A DNA stretch of 64,000 nt from JADJNW01 sp964526645 (GCA_964526645.1 CAZGJN010000004.1:1-64000), one strand, 5' to 3'. Positions 1-8,433 are shown, counted from the stretch's first letter. Notes: generated by a model from the sequence alone, not told the origin. Program-made: numbers and translations.

Positions 1-83
1 TCCATCGTGGTCGGTTGTAAGGCTACAATTTCCTGATCTCCCACATGATAAACCTTATTGACCTGTTCTAAGTGCGCCACCAT
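1..83 (-). CDS. ABC transporter ATP-binding protein, N-terminus only (runs off the window)
   Basis: Reading leftward from an ATG at 83, the frame stays open to the window edge and gives 27 residues. They contain LEQVNKVYHVGD followed by QEIVALQPTTM. This is the usual beginning of MacB/LolD-type ABC ATPases, where an aromatic A-loop (the Tyr in KVY) and the 'g..v.AL' strand precede the Walker A motif. Family knowledge suggests a nucleotide-binding subunit of an envelope exporter. Walker A lies outside the window, so the subfamily is open. It diverges from the MarR-type gene at 197, a common arrangement for a regulated exporter; that link is inference. Confidence 0.7.
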   Translation of the reverse strand, partial: MVAHLEQVNKVYHVGDQEIVALQPTTM

Positions 84-145
84 TTTATTGCGATTTTGAA
101 CTAAAACAATACAAAATTAATTTGGTTTTGAAATTTTAAAAACTT

Positions 146-188
146 TTTTGGAGTAAATTTTGTATATTTTCTACTATTTTGGAGTAAA
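146..188. promoter_or_regulatory. Direct repeat TTTTGGAGTAAA x2, possible operator
   Basis: The 12-mer TTTTGGAGTAAA occurs at 146-157 and again at 177-188, exactly 31 bp apart (about three helical turns), in the A/T-rich gap between the divergent ABC ATPase and MarR-type genes. Same-face spacing would suit a regulator binding two sites. That the adjacent MarR-type protein binds here is inference; MarR sites are more often palindromic. Confidence 0.4.
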
Positions 189-196
189 AAAATAAA

Positions 197-820
197 ATGG
201 AAAATCAAATAGTTAAGTTAGTCAATTTATTTCACATGTATGAACGGCAGCATCCGAATGCACGCATTGAGGATTTCTGTCGCCATTATTTGGCAATCAA
301 TCAATTAGAAAAGAAAGATGTACGATACGATCTGCCTAAGGAAGTGGTCATTTCCATCTTGATGGGCCGGCTGGCGCGATTTGCCGATATGTACACCAAG
401 AAGGCATTGGTAGAGTTACCCATTGACAATACCGACGAAATCGTGTACCTCATGATCCTCGACGAAGCGGGCACGCCGCGTAAGAGTGAACTGATTAACA
501 GCGGCTTATCTGAATTTTCTACTGGAGTGGAGATTATTCGTCGCTTGGCGAAAGCTACTTTGGTAGAGGAATTTCCCGATGCCGAGGATCGCCGTTCCAA
601 GCGCATTCGCCTGACGGAACAAGGCAAACAACTCCTGCAGAAAGTCTATCCGAAAATGGATGTAGTAGCAAAAATTGTAGCTGGCACGCTGACGGATGAA
701 GAAAAAGATTTGCTGATCCAGATTCTGGGCAGGCTCGAAAAGCACCATAATGAGGTGTACAGCCAAGTGAAACAGAAAACGCTGGATGAAACGCTGGAAC
801 TCATGAAAAACAATTTGTAA
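197..820 (+). CDS. MarR-family transcriptional regulator
   Basis: A 207-residue protein with a winged helix-turn-helix in its middle. The recognition region spans about residues 85-125 (DEAGTPRKSELINSGLSEFS then VEIIRRLAKATLVE). It is followed by the MarR wing signature around DRRSKRIRLTEQG (131-143) and a long C-terminal dimerisation helix. Family members bind palindromic DNA as dimers and often respond to small ligands. The protein is longer than a typical MarR (about 140-160 residues), with roughly 70 extra helical N-terminal residues. The ATG at 197 directly follows an A-rich stretch. It is divergent from an ABC ATPase gene, which it may control; that is inference. The molecular target is not visible. 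Confidence 0.82.
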   Translation: MENQIVKLVNLFHMYERQHPNARIEDFCRHYLAINQLEKKDVRYDLPKEVVISILMGRLARFADMYTKKALVELPIDNTDEIVYLMILDEAGTPRKSELINSGLSEFSTGVEIIRRLAKATLVEEFPDAEDRRSKRIRLTEQGKQLLQKVYPKMDVVAKIVAGTLTDEEKDLLIQILGRLEKHHNEVYSQVKQKTLDETLELMKNNL

Positions 821-1111
821 GGCACAAGCAATGTTGCATGGGTTCTCAAAATTTACTTCTTTTCATTCCGATCATCCATTTTATAATCAGAAAAGATCGG
901 ATTGATAAAATACCTAATCCAAATTCAATATGAAAAATCGCGAAATATAAAACATCCGAATAGCCAAATCGGCTTGATTTTCTTTTTTTACGCTTGCTTT
1001 TTTTTATCAACCCACTATTGCCCGGCAAATTGGCACACAAAACTCAAAGTGCTACCCCCTTTTTGTCCATAGCGAACATGTCATTGATGTTGCATTCTGA
1101 AAGATCAAATT

Positions 1112-1215
1112 TTCCAAGCTTTGGGAGGTCTTGAGCCAGCGTTTGTAATACTTTTTCAAACACAAGGATGCCATAGTACGTCCGCGTACCAGACGCGGGG
1201 TACCCAAGCTTGGAA
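1112..1215. other. Nested inverted repeats, cloverleaf-like structure
   Basis: The outer arms TTCCAAGCTTTGGG (1112-1125) and CCCAAGCTTGGAA (1203-1215) pair with a single bulge. Inside lie two further hairpins: GTTTG (1141-1145) with CAAAC (1157-1161), and CCGCG (1182-1186) with CGCGG (1194-1198). The whole could fold as a branched RNA or cruciform of about 104 nt. No U-tract or recognised RNA family signature is seen. Confidence 0.4.
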
Positions 1216-1509
1216 GGTACTGGATAGTAGCGTTCGAGTAAGGTCTATTGTTCGTCTTTTAAGTTAATATTCGAGGGCTTTTCTCTGAAAATCATTCATT
1301 TTTTTGAGACGCTTTTGTAAATGTAGAAATAGATGAGAATGGTAAAAACTGTTACAAAGTATTACTTAGCCAGCCTTTTGTTTCAAGAAAAGAAGCAAAG
1401 AGCTATGCGCAGGAATAGGGAATAAAAGATTACAATATCCGGAATAGGGATGAAATAGAACTAAAATAAAAGGGCGGTAAAGTAAAATGAGTTTCGAAAT
1501 CAAAACAAA

Positions 1510-1538
1510 AGAGCCATGTCTGGGAGGAACATGGCTCT
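1510..1538. terminator. Bidirectional Rho-independent terminator
   Basis: The perfect 10-bp stem AGAGCCATGT/ACATGGCTCT (1510-1519 and 1529-1538) has a 9-nt loop. Read leftward it follows the DUF4197 gene stop and ends in TTTGTTTTG. Read rightward it ends in TTCTTTTTTT. Confidence 0.85.
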
Positions 1539-1545
1539 TCTTTTT

Positions 1546-2247
1546 TTACTTCCCATCCTGCTTGGCAAAGACCTTTTTGAGTAGCTCGCTACTGCGGGCG
1601 CTCACGTTTTTGCGGATGTTTAGCTCTTCTTTGGCGACCATGCCAAATAAACCCTTGAGGGCTTCCTGGGTGACGTAGTCGTCCAGATCGGGGTTTACTT
1701 TTTCTATCAGTGGAATTTTGTTGTAGGTATTCACAGCATCTGCCCAGTATTTGCGGGCATCAAACTTGTCTAAGGATTCTACGATCACAGGATTAAACTC
1801 CTGGTATAATTTCTCGGAAGTCGTGCGATTGAGGTATTGCGTGGCGGCATCATCAGCACCCATGAGGATGTTCATCGCATCGGTGAAGCTCATCTGTTTG
1901 ATCGCATCGGTGAAAATCGGCAGGGCTTTTTTAGCAGCATCTTCTGCGCCGCGATTGATTTTTTCCAACACGATATTTTCTACCTCTGAAAAACCTGGGA
2001 TTTTCTTCAGCTTATCTGTCACTTCACGGGCTTCGGCGGGGAGCAAAATTTTATACTCGCTTTTGAAATAACCATCGCGCTGCGATAGGGCAGCAGAGCC
2101 TTTGCTGATACCGAGGTTCAGTGCTTCTTTCAAACCTGAGGCGACTTCAGCGTCTGTGAGTAAAGTATTGGATGCGATTTGTTGTAGTGTATCACAGGCA
2201 GTGAGGGGTACAAGGGCGATTAAGAGTACTACTAAACGTTTGAACAT
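1546..2247 (-). CDS. DUF4197 family lipoprotein
   Basis: A 233-residue protein with a lipoprotein signal: a short Lys/Arg start, a hydrophobic core, and LTAC with the lipidation Cys at residue 18. The remainder matches the DUF4197 pattern: an early LTDAEVASGLKEALNLGISK segment, then a helical body with GADDAATQYL and a late YVTQEALKGLFGMVAKEE stretch. No catalytic motif is apparent. The family is widespread in Gram-negative bacteria and its biochemical role is unknown to me. It is a single gene with its own terminator just downstream. The lipid anchor places it in the periplasm or on the inner face of the outer membrane. Family identity is fairly sure; function is open. Confidence 0.82.
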   Translation of the reverse strand: MFKRLVVLLIALVPLTACDTLQQIASNTLLTDAEVASGLKEALNLGISKGSAALSQRDGYFKSEYKILLPAEAREVTDKLKKIPGFSEVENIVLEKINRGAEDAAKKALPIFTDAIKQMSFTDAMNILMGADDAATQYLNRTTSEKLYQEFNPVIVESLDKFDARKYWADAVNTYNKIPLIEKVNPDLDDYVTQEALKGLFGMVAKEELNIRKNVSARSSELLKKVFAKQDGK

Positions 2248-2372
2248 GATTTCAATTTTTTAGTCTTATGGTTGAAAAATGATAAATTCGATTGACAATC
2301 CGTCAACTTTGATTTAGACGCAGGAATTAACGTCCGGTTTGTATGCGATCATGTTATCGAAACGTTATTTTT

Positions 2373-2852
2373 TTATAGCTTTTCCAGGTTTTTCAAATCT
2401 TTCCAGTTTTCAATTAGGGCTTTGAGCCGCTTGAGGGTGCGCAAAGTGGGGATTTTGAAGGTGCCCGTAGCGATCTCCACCCAGGCGCAGTCCACCCTGC
2501 CACCCAGTGGCGGATTGAGTTTTTTTACCTTGATTTTTACACCCCGGATATTCGAGAATTGCTCGTGTAGCCTGTCAGCGATACGTTGTGCTATTGTTTC
2601 CAGCAATTTTGCCGGTTTTCGCATTTCTATTTTACACAATTCGTACACGGTGCCATAATTGACCGAAAGTGGGTGTTTTTCCTCTTTTTTCGCAATATCA
2701 TACGCTTCATACAATTCATCCTGCTCGGCCGCTTCCTCGGCATCGGCTTCTATGTAAATATCCAGTACAAAATGGTTGCCTATGACGCGTTCTTCTTCGT
2801 AAAAACCATGCTTGGCATGAAAATGAATACCTTCTAATGCAATGATAGCCAT
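2373..2852 (-). CDS. folB: Dihydroneopterin aldolase
   Basis: FolB converts 7,8-dihydroneopterin to 6-hydroxymethyl-dihydropterin and glycolaldehyde in folate synthesis. The conserved opening is present (ALEGIHFHAKHGFYEEER, residues 5-22, with the catalytic-region Glu residues). So are VNYGTVYEL (64-72), LLETIAQRIADRL (83-95) and the late KVKKLNPPLGG with its conserved Lys. Two oddities separate it from the usual roughly 120-residue enzyme. One is an insertion of about 18 charged residues (DELYEAYDIAKKEEKHPLS) before the VNYG motif. The other is a Lys/Leu-rich tail of about 30 residues after VEIATG. It stands alone rather than in a folate operon, and the neighbouring gene is divergent. Confidence 0.88.
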   Translation of the reverse strand: MAIIALEGIHFHAKHGFYEEERVIGNHFVLDIYIEADAEEAAEQDELYEAYDIAKKEEKHPLSVNYGTVYELCKIEMRKPAKLLETIAQRIADRLHEQFSNIRGVKIKVKKLNPPLGGRVDCAWVEIATGTFKIPTLRTLKRLKALIENWKDLKNLEKL

Positions 2853-2947
2853 AGCTTAAAGTATATGATTTAAATCAATAATAAACCGATGTAAGCAAAG
2901 GTAGAAAGTAGATGCTAAAACAAGGAGTACTATATCGCCGAAATATG

Positions 2948-2955
2948 TACTTTTG
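2948..2955 (+). promoter_or_regulatory. Bacteroidota -7 element TACTTTTG for the acyl-CoA dehydrogenase gene
   Basis: TACTTTTG fits TAnnTTTG exactly and lies 44 bases before the ATG at 2999. No good -33 TTTG is seen. It argues against the in-frame ATG at 2912, which would lie upstream of the transcription start. Confidence 0.5.
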
Positions 2956-2998
2956 TAACAGAAAGTTCAATTTTGTTCCTAACCAAACTACAAGGAAG

Positions 2999-4219
2999 AT
3001 GAATCAGGAGCGCAACGGAGCAACCGTCATAACAAAAAAAGCAAAAGAAGACCGGTTTCAATACCACGATTATTATGATGTAGATGAACTACTGAGCGAG
3101 GAGCACCTGCTCGCGCGCGATGCCGTGCGCGCTTGGGTGAAGCAGGAGGTTTCGCCAATTATAGAAGACTATGCAGACCAGGCGAAGTGCCCGACTCATT
3201 TATTTAAAGGATTGGCTGAAATCGGGGCCTTTGGTCCCAGCCTGCCAGTGGCCTATGGCGGCGGTGGTATGGATGAAATTGCCTACGGCGTGATTATGCA
3301 GGAACTGGAACGGGGTGATTCGGGGATTCGTTCGATGGCTTCTGTACAAGGCTCTTTGGTCATGTATCCCATCTATAAATTTGGCTCGGAGGAGCAACGT
3401 AAAAAATATTTGCCCAAGCTGGGGAGCGGTGCATTTATCGGCTGTTTTGGTTTGACCGAACCCGACTATGGCTCCAATCCGAGTGATATGATTACAAATG
3501 TGAAAGACGATGGGGATGCTTACATTCTCAATGGAGCCAAAATGTGGATTACAAACTCACCGGTGGCTGATATTGCGGTCGTTTGGGCAAAAGATGAAGA
3601 AGGCATCATTCGGGGGATGATCGTAGAAAAAGATATGAAAGGCTTCTCTGCACCGGAGATTCACGGCAAGTGGTCTTTGCGGGCTTCTATCACAGGGGAA
3701 TTGGTTTTTGAAGACGTACGCGTACCTAAAGCGAATGTTTTACCCAATGTGCAGGGCTTGAAAGGTCCCTTGTCCTGTTTGTCGAAGGCACGCTACGGCA
3801 TTGCCTGGGGCGTAGTTGGGGCGGCATTAGATTGCTATGACTCTGCATTGCGCTATTCTCAGGAAAGAATTCAGTTTGGAAAACCAATCGGCGGCTTTCA
3901 ATTGACACAGAAAAAGCTGGCTGAAATGATCACCGAAATCACCAAGGCACAATTACTGGTTTGGCGATTAGGCACTTTAGCTAATCAGGGCAAAGCCACA
4001 CCAGCTCAGATTTCTATGGCAAAACGCAACAACGTCCACATGGCATTGGAAGTAGCACGCGAGGCTCGGCAAATTCATGGTGGTATGGGGATCACCAATG
4101 AATACCCCGTGATGCGGCACATGATGAACCTGGAAACTGTGTTGACTTACGAAGGAACACACGATATTCACCTGTTGATTACCGGAATGGATGTGACGGG
4201 CTTAAACGCTTTTAAATAA
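2999..4219 (+). CDS. gcdH: Glutaryl-CoA dehydrogenase (acyl-CoA dehydrogenase family)
   Basis: An FAD enzyme that oxidises and decarboxylates glutaryl-CoA to crotonyl-CoA in lysine/tryptophan breakdown. From the ATG at 2999 the product is 406 residues, the normal size. It follows the GCDH pattern closely: IRSMASVQGSLVMYPI (with the Arg that in GCDH contacts the distal carboxylate), GCFGLTEPDYGSNPSDM, MWITNSPVADI, KWSLRASITGE, RYGIAWGVVGAA, and TYEGTHDIH with the catalytic-base Glu. The reading frame is open back to 2912, but the putative promoter at 2948 and the lack of similarity before MNQERNG favour 2999. It appears monocistronic. The CoA substrate is judged from motifs only. Confidence 0.9.
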   Translation: MNQERNGATVITKKAKEDRFQYHDYYDVDELLSEEHLLARDAVRAWVKQEVSPIIEDYADQAKCPTHLFKGLAEIGAFGPSLPVAYGGGGMDEIAYGVIMQELERGDSGIRSMASVQGSLVMYPIYKFGSEEQRKKYLPKLGSGAFIGCFGLTEPDYGSNPSDMITNVKDDGDAYILNGAKMWITNSPVADIAVVWAKDEEGIIRGMIVEKDMKGFSAPEIHGKWSLRASITGELVFEDVRVPKANVLPNVQGLKGPLSCLSKARYGIAWGVVGAALDCYDSALRYSQERIQFGKPIGGFQLTQKKLAEMITEITKAQLLVWRLGTLANQGKATPAQISMAKRNNVHMALEVAREARQIHGGMGITNEYPVMRHMMNLETVLTYEGTHDIHLLITGMDVTGLNAFK

Positions 4220-4380
4220 CAATTGAAAGAACTAACTATGTAGAGGGCTTTTTGGATGTAACAAAAGGCGTCCGCCTGCATTTTTAGTTAAGAAAGTCTT
4301 AAACCAATGTTTTTTCAGTAATTTTAAAATAATTTGGGGAGATAAAATCGTTTCATTTCAGTAAGCAAATTGTTCCGACT

Positions 4381-5571
4381 ATGAGGCTGCACATTCTTAG
4401 CTTTTGTGCCCTGATGATAATGGCAAGGGTTGTTGCTCCGGCACAAAGCGTCATCCAATTGGTAAATCCTTCATTTGAAGACCTTGCCCGGCACAGTCAT
4501 ACGCCCAGAGGCTGGTATGATTGTGGCTTTCCCGGCGAAAGCCCGCCCGATGTTCAACCCGACCCTACTTTTCAAGTGTCAAAAACAGCTTACGATGGGG
4601 ATACCTACTTGGGGATGGTGGTAAGAGATAATGATACCTGGGAGGCGGTTTCTCAAAAACTGAGTACATCGCTGGTAAAAGGAAAGTGCTATGAATTCAG
4701 TATCTTCCTGGCGCGCTCGGAGTCTTACATCAGCGTCAGCCGAATGACGGAAGAACAGGCAAACTACATCACGCCTGCCAAGCTGCGCATTTGGGGTGGT
4801 TTTGACTATTGCGACAAGCAGTACCTCCTCGGAGAAACCAAACTTGTGATCAGCACACGCTGGCTGGAGTATAAATTTAAATTTGAACCAATCGGTAACT
4901 ATACGCATATTGTTATTCAAGCTTTTTACAATACGCCTACGCTTTTTCCTTACAATGGCAATATCCTGATTGATAAGGCTTCTGACATTAAGGAAATTCC
5001 TTGCGATAAACCCATTGTGGAAGTAGCCGATCCCGCCGAAAAACCAGTGCCCAAGGTGGCGGAAAAAGCGCCCCCAAAAACGGATACTACCAAACCGAAA
5101 AACCCGACGGCTTCCTTGGGCACAAAGCCCAAAGCAACGCCTGATAAAAAGCCAGATGAAACCAAGCCGGTGCTGGAAAATGTGAAAATTTCGGAGCTAA
5201 AAAGCACAGACCTCAAGGAGGGCCAAACCATCCGCATTGATAACCTCTACTTTGAAGCGGATAAAGCGATTATTACACAAAATTCTTTCTCAGTGTTGGA
5301 TGATATCTATACTTTTTTGTCTAAAAATGCGGCAGTATCCATTGAAATAGGTGGGCATACCAATGGTTTGCCTTCGGATGAATACTGCGACAAGCTCTCC
5401 AACGATCGCGCAAAAGCTGTATATGATTACCTTTTGAAAAAAGGAATCGAAAAAATGAGGGTACAATATAAAGGCTATGGCAAGCGCCAACGGATTGCTT
5501 CCGATGCCACACTTGAAGGTAGGCGCAAAAACCAGCGGGTGGAGATCAAAATCCTCAGCTTGAATGGTTGA
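4381..5571 (+). CDS. OmpA-family protein with an N-terminal beta-sandwich-like domain
   Basis: A 396-residue exported protein. A signal peptide covers about residues 1-22. Residues 25-205 (beginning LVNPSFEDLARH, with WYDCGFPGESPPDVQP) resemble the NPSFE-type carbohydrate-binding-like sandwich often found in Bacteroidota surface proteins. A Pro/Lys-rich linker spans about 210-265. Residues 280-395 form an OmpA C-terminal peptidoglycan-binding domain (IRIDNLYFEADKAIIT, IGGHTNGL, KLSNDRAKAVYDYLLKKGI, RRKNQRVEI). The usual GHTD Asp is Asn here, while the Arg of NDRA, which contacts diaminopimelate in the family, is kept. There is no beta-barrel, so it probably tethers the envelope to the cell wall. 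It is alone, and convergent with the next gene. Confidence 0.8.
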   Translation: MRLHILSFCALMIMARVVAPAQSVIQLVNPSFEDLARHSHTPRGWYDCGFPGESPPDVQPDPTFQVSKTAYDGDTYLGMVVRDNDTWEAVSQKLSTSLVKGKCYEFSIFLARSESYISVSRMTEEQANYITPAKLRIWGGFDYCDKQYLLGETKLVISTRWLEYKFKFEPIGNYTHIVIQAFYNTPTLFPYNGNILIDKASDIKEIPCDKPIVEVADPAEKPVPKVAEKAPPKTDTTKPKNPTASLGTKPKATPDKKPDETKPVLENVKISELKSTDLKEGQTIRIDNLYFEADKAIITQNSFSVLDDIYTFLSKNAAVSIEIGGHTNGLPSDEYCDKLSNDRAKAVYDYLLKKGIEKMRVQYKGYGKRQRIASDATLEGRRKNQRVEIKILSLNG

Positions 5572-5616
5572 TGTTGAAATAGTCATTTGGAGGTTTTTAA
5601 TCGCCAGATGATTATC

Positions 5617-6783
5617 TCAATCTATTTTGATAAATTCAAATGGCTCGAACGGAATCGTAGTGTCCAGCAACTTCCTGTATGCAACATGCACCCGGTCTAT
5701 GCTTACATTAAGTTTTTCATACAAACTCCTGACTTCGTGGTTGTGTGTACGAATACCTGCGAGGTACATGTACGGGTAAGTTTTTAGATTACGTTCGTTG
5801 CAAAGATAATCAATCAGCAAAGCAAAAATCCCTTTCGACTGATAATCCGGGTGGATGCCAAATCCCATCCCTTTAGCATTTTTTGTTCTAGCAAAGCGGT
5901 TTTTGTACAAAAAAATCAGCACATTCCAGAGTTTGAGCTTGCCCTTGGCGTGTTTGAGAAAAGGATTTACATCGGGGTATAACACTATAAAACCAGCCGG
6001 TTGGCCCTCGAAGTAAGCCAAGCAGGCGATATTGGGATCCGCAATGACTTTGGCTTGTTCTATCATGCGTTCTACCTGTGCGGGGCTTACTGGTTTGAAA
6101 TGTAGAAAATCACGGAAAGAAGCATTGTACACCTCCGCAAAATCTTTGGCAAAAGGTTCTACATCATTCAAGTCAACGGGTTTTACCGCTACGGGCTGGC
6201 GTTCTTTCAGGCGTTGGGCTACTACCCGCATGCGCTCGAAAGGAATATCTTTGGAAGCGCCTTTGAAGGTGAGAATTTGCTCATAAGGGCGGTATCCGTT
6301 CATCAGAAAGAAATTTTCGTAATAAGGCGGATTGTAATTTTCCTGGTACAAGGGCGGATAGAAGCCTTTGACCAGCAAACCCCAGAAGCGGTCGCGCTCT
6401 CCGAAATTGATGGGACCTTCTATGATTTGTACACCCAGCTCTTTTAGGTAAGATTCTGCTGCTTTGAACAGCGCGTCTGCGCAAGCATCGTCTTGAATAC
6501 ATTCAAAAAAACCAATCCCACCGATAAGGTACTGTTCCTGTCGGGTTCTTCTGTCAATAAAAGCTGCAATTCTGCCTACCGGATGGTTTTGGTCATTCAG
6601 CAGCACAAAACATTTTGCTTCGCCTGAATCAAACACCTTATTGCTATTCGCATTGAATACATTTTCGATTTCTTTCTCCAGCGGATAAATGTAATTGCTA
6701 TCGTTTTTGTAAACGCGGTGCAAAACACGGTGAAAAAGCCGCCAGCCTTGCCTGTTTTTTACGTCGAGTATTTTCATACACAA
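5617..6783 (-). CDS. GNAT-superfamily acetyltransferase-like protein
   Basis: A 388-residue soluble protein with two GNAT-like parts. Residues 1-170 include AKCFVLLNDQNHPVGRIAAFIDRR and a conserved GPINFGERDRFWGLLVKG stretch. The C-terminal half has ACLAYFEGQPAGFIVLYPD and a coenzyme-A-binding-like loop GMGFGIHPDYQSKGIFALLI (the R/QxxGxG/A element). The layout matches a family of about 370-390 residues common in Bacteroidota and related to YghO. The substrate is unknown. An ATG two codons into the frame (KILDVKNRQGW) is an equally good start. It is convergent with the OmpA-family gene. I am sure of the fold class only. Confidence 0.65.
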   Translation of the reverse strand: MCMKILDVKNRQGWRLFHRVLHRVYKNDSNYIYPLEKEIENVFNANSNKVFDSGEAKCFVLLNDQNHPVGRIAAFIDRRTRQEQYLIGGIGFFECIQDDACADALFKAAESYLKELGVQIIEGPINFGERDRFWGLLVKGFYPPLYQENYNPPYYENFFLMNGYRPYEQILTFKGASKDIPFERMRVVAQRLKERQPVAVKPVDLNDVEPFAKDFAEVYNASFRDFLHFKPVSPAQVERMIEQAKVIADPNIACLAYFEGQPAGFIVLYPDVNPFLKHAKGKLKLWNVLIFLYKNRFARTKNAKGMGFGIHPDYQSKGIFALLIDYLCNERNLKTYPYMYLAGIRTHNHEVRSLYEKLNVSIDRVHVAYRKLLDTTIPFEPFEFIKID

Positions 6784-6846
6784 GGGTTTGTTGCTTCAAA
6801 AATGAGAATAATTCCCGAATCGGGGTAAGAAATAGTATGAAAATCC

Positions 6847-8256
6847 TTATACCGCTTCCAATTGCCGCAGCAGCCACTCGCGCTCGGTGAGCGGATTTGC
6901 CACAGCGATTTCCTGTTGCAGTTTTTCTTTGTGCAATTTATTATAAGGATTGAGGCGTACCAGTTTTTTGGTATATCGGATGATATTCTGATAATTTGAG
7001 CGGTGATAACCGATAATTTCCTTGCGGCTCAGGTAGGTGCGCATACTTTCCAGCAGCGATTCGATCGCGTCTGTTTCATCCAACTCGTAGTACATTTTGA
7101 GGAGCATCGTCTTGGCATTCAGTTGGATAAGGATGTTGTCAAAATCGGTTTGCGCCAGCAGCCGCATCGCAGAATCGTAGTCTTTTTGCTCATAGCGCAG
7201 TTTGGCAAGGTTAAAAAAGAAGAAGCTATCGCGGTGATTGGGCTCAAGGTATTGCTTATGCTCGTGGATGAAATAATCCACCCATTGGTATTCTTTGAGT
7301 TTTAGCCCGATAGCCGCCGCATTGTGAAAAGCAGCAGGCGTGACCATATTGTTTTCCACCAAAATCTTTTTTTCAAACCCCTTTTTGTATAATTCAAACA
7401 ATTTGCGGGTATATTTTTCCTCGCCGGTATTGGAGCGCCCCACGCAGTAGTTGATCGCGAAAAGGTACATCTCCTTGCTTTGAGCACTGGGGAATTGATG
7501 CCCGTGCGTCTGGATCAAGGTTTCCAATGCCTCAAAATAAGGCTCGTTTTCCTGCTCAGTAAGGGTTTTATAGGTAAAATAATAAATGCCAATGGCGGGA
7601 ATATGCAACAGATTTTCTTGTTCTACATACTTCAGGATAAAATCAATCATCCCAAAAACATAGGTCGTTTTGTATAATTTCTGGTGAGAAAGCATCCGGC
7701 AAGTTTGTAGTAGTTTTTCTGCCAGATAAGCCACGTCTAAGGCATTTGATACCTCTTGCAAATTGATTTCAATATTCTGCTCTTTCCACTCTGTAGCAGT
7801 GTATTTTTCCAACTGAAGCAGGTATTCGTTGCGCCAATAATGCTCATTTTGATACGGATACACCTCCTGTAGTTCCTCAATATTGCGAATCGTTCTTTGA
7901 AAAACTTTACCCAGTTTTCGCTTTCGATACACGGAAGCCAGCGAGATTTTGATTTGCATTTTATCCTCTTGCAATTCCTGCCACACCAAGTATTCTTCTA
8001 CTGCTTTTAGCAAAAAGTGCATGGTTTGTCGGCACTTAGCATCGTCATAAGGCTCTTTTGGAAATAATTTGCCAAAAACTTTTTCTTTTTTGAGGTATTT
8101 TTCGCTGTCCAAATGGTTGTTGTTGGTGAGATAATCAAACAACAAAAGGACATCGTCCCGCTGATTATGCACCGGAGATTCCAGCCATTTTCTAAATTCT
8201 CTTTGCTCTTTTTTTGAAAAGGTCTTTAGGATGACAATTAAATGGCTATTTTCCAT
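6847..8256 (-). CDS. Conserved helical protein of unknown function (TPR-like)
   Basis: I do not recognise this 469-residue protein. It begins MENSHLIVILKTFSKKEQREFRKWLESPVHNQ, which reads like a small N-terminal helical module. It continues as an almost wholly alpha-helical series with pairs resembling tetratricopeptide-like hairpins (for example FFFFNLAKLRYEQKDYDSAMRLL). There is no signal peptide or membrane segment and no enzyme motif, so a cytoplasmic scaffold is plausible. Proteins with this kind of start are frequent as single genes in Saprospiraceae-like genomes, to my knowledge without an assigned role. It is divergent from the large secreted-protein gene at 8448. Confidence 0.6.
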   Translation of the reverse strand: MENSHLIVILKTFSKKEQREFRKWLESPVHNQRDDVLLLFDYLTNNNHLDSEKYLKKEKVFGKLFPKEPYDDAKCRQTMHFLLKAVEEYLVWQELQEDKMQIKISLASVYRKRKLGKVFQRTIRNIEELQEVYPYQNEHYWRNEYLLQLEKYTATEWKEQNIEINLQEVSNALDVAYLAEKLLQTCRMLSHQKLYKTTYVFGMIDFILKYVEQENLLHIPAIGIYYFTYKTLTEQENEPYFEALETLIQTHGHQFPSAQSKEMYLFAINYCVGRSNTGEEKYTRKLFELYKKGFEKKILVENNMVTPAAFHNAAAIGLKLKEYQWVDYFIHEHKQYLEPNHRDSFFFFNLAKLRYEQKDYDSAMRLLAQTDFDNILIQLNAKTMLLKMYYELDETDAIESLLESMRTYLSRKEIIGYHRSNYQNIIRYTKKLVRLNPYNKLHKEKLQQEIAVANPLTEREWLLRQLEAV

Positions 8257-8401
8257 ACAAAGGTTTTTAATTATTTTTCAACAAAATGCTTTTTGTTATA
8301 CAATTTTTAAGTTATTAACAATCAATAAATTAAGCAATAATGAATGCCTTTTGCTACCTCAAAAATAAAGTTTTTTTCATCAACAAACTGCTTTTTTTGT
8401 C

Positions 8402-8433
8402 TTTGAATTTAAGATGCAGAAGTAGAATCTTTG
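8402..8433 (+). promoter_or_regulatory. Promoter-like pair TTTG-N20-AATCTTTG
   Basis: TTTG at 8402-8405 and AATCTTTG at 8426-8433 are separated by 20 bases, close to the Bacteroidota TTTG/TAnnTTTG spacing, with one mismatch in the -7 box. Transcription would start near 8440, so the open frame upstream (from 8340) is unlikely to be translated. Confidence 0.5.

Larger units (their letters stand above)
821..1545. other. Intergenic stretch of about 725 bases without a convincing gene
   Basis: No frame here shows protein-like composition. The open frame at 846-1040 on the minus strand is Lys/Ser/Ile-rich with no recognisable motif. The stretch holds a nested inverted repeat at 1112-1215 (listed separately), two copies of GGAATAGGGA around 1410-1450, and a bidirectional terminator at its right end. 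Confidence 0.6.

Noticed and set aside
846..1040. A 64-codon minus-strand frame
   Set aside because: Low-complexity Lys/Ser/Ile composition and no motif; it lies in an A/T-rich intergenic stretch.
4220..4380. Small AGGC/GCCT hairpin after the glutaryl-CoA dehydrogenase gene
   Set aside because: Four base pairs with a weak T-stretch is too little to call a terminator.
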